Source: Pedobacter sp.
GTDB lineage: Bacteria > Bacteroidota > Bacteroidia > Sphingobacteriales > Sphingobacteriaceae
Direction: 5' to 3'
Length of the DNA: 5,727 nt
Assembly (NCBI GenBank): GCA_028287885.1
Contig: JAQBOT010000262.1
Span: 1-5,727 of the forward strand
This document shows, piece after piece, positions 5,715-5,727 of this stretch. Below the pieces are notes generated by a model. The model saw only the letters and a program-made list of their open reading frames with translations. It ran no database searches and had not been told where the DNA came from. The position numbers and the translations under genes are program-made. Every line of letters starts with the position of its first letter. The first letter of the stretch is position 1.

Positions 5715-5727
5715 TAATATAAATGAC

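Larger units (their letters stand above)
5376..5727. other. Very AT-rich intergenic region, probable upstream region of a gene beyond the right edge
   Basis: No gene is seen on either strand in these 352 bases. Near 5430-5451 there is a poor hairpin (GAC/GTC plus two G-T pairs, then a T run) that could be a weak terminator for the small gene. TTTTTC-GTAA-GAAAAA (5535-5550) is an A/T stem capped by a GNRA-type loop. ATGTTT occurs five times (5460, 5524, 5576, 5638, 5667) and a variant ATGTTA at 5674. The last 90 bases contain a sigma-54-like element and a -7-like element, listed separately. Long AT-rich leaders with TGTTAA repeats are, in my recollection, common ahead of SusC-type receptor operons, but nothing here proves that. 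Confidence 0.5.

Overview
The window reads as chromosomal DNA of a Bacteroidota bacterium, most likely a soil or freshwater Sphingobacteriaceae-type organism (Pedobacter/Mucilaginibacter-like). This is inferred from moderate-to-low GC with very AT-rich spacers, start codons without clear Shine-Dalgarno sequences, a Bacteroidota-style -7 motif (TAnnTTTG) before the kinase gene, and the pairing of a glycosylasparaginase-like gene with cutC. All complete genes longer than 100 codons lie on the + strand.

Layout. Bases 1-148 are the last 48 codons of an N4-(beta-N-acetylglucosaminyl)-L-asparaginase-like gene. Six bases later comes cutC (155-910), a TIM-barrel protein of the 'copper homeostasis' family. 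Next is a four-helix membrane protein of the DUF6766 type (966-1634), built from two gapless 88-residue repeats. A soluble PAS-PAS-GAF-HisKA-HATPase sensor kinase follows (1700-3739), with all catalytic boxes intact but no response regulator in view. Eight bases after it is galM, aldose 1-epimerase (3748-4800). The kinase and galM are almost certainly co-transcribed; the earlier genes may or may not share that transcript.

The right-hand 930 bases are accessory in character. Bases 4801-5079 are non-coding and packed with short direct and inverted repeats. They lead into a small HicB-like-fold hypothetical gene (5080-5280) that appears to be split by a one-base frameshift, with its C-terminal part continuing in another frame to 5375. 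Bases 5376-5727 are a very AT-rich spacer without a gene. They carry a sigma-54-like element, repeated ATGTTT words and a near-consensus -7 element inside a small inverted repeat, and look like the regulatory region of a + strand gene beyond the right edge.

Functionally, the left genes are catabolic or housekeeping (glycoprotein/asparagine-linked glycan breakdown, sugar anomer interconversion) plus one signalling kinase. No defence system, mobile element, CRISPR array or RNA gene was recognised. The points most worth a second look are the split small gene and the repeat cluster before it.
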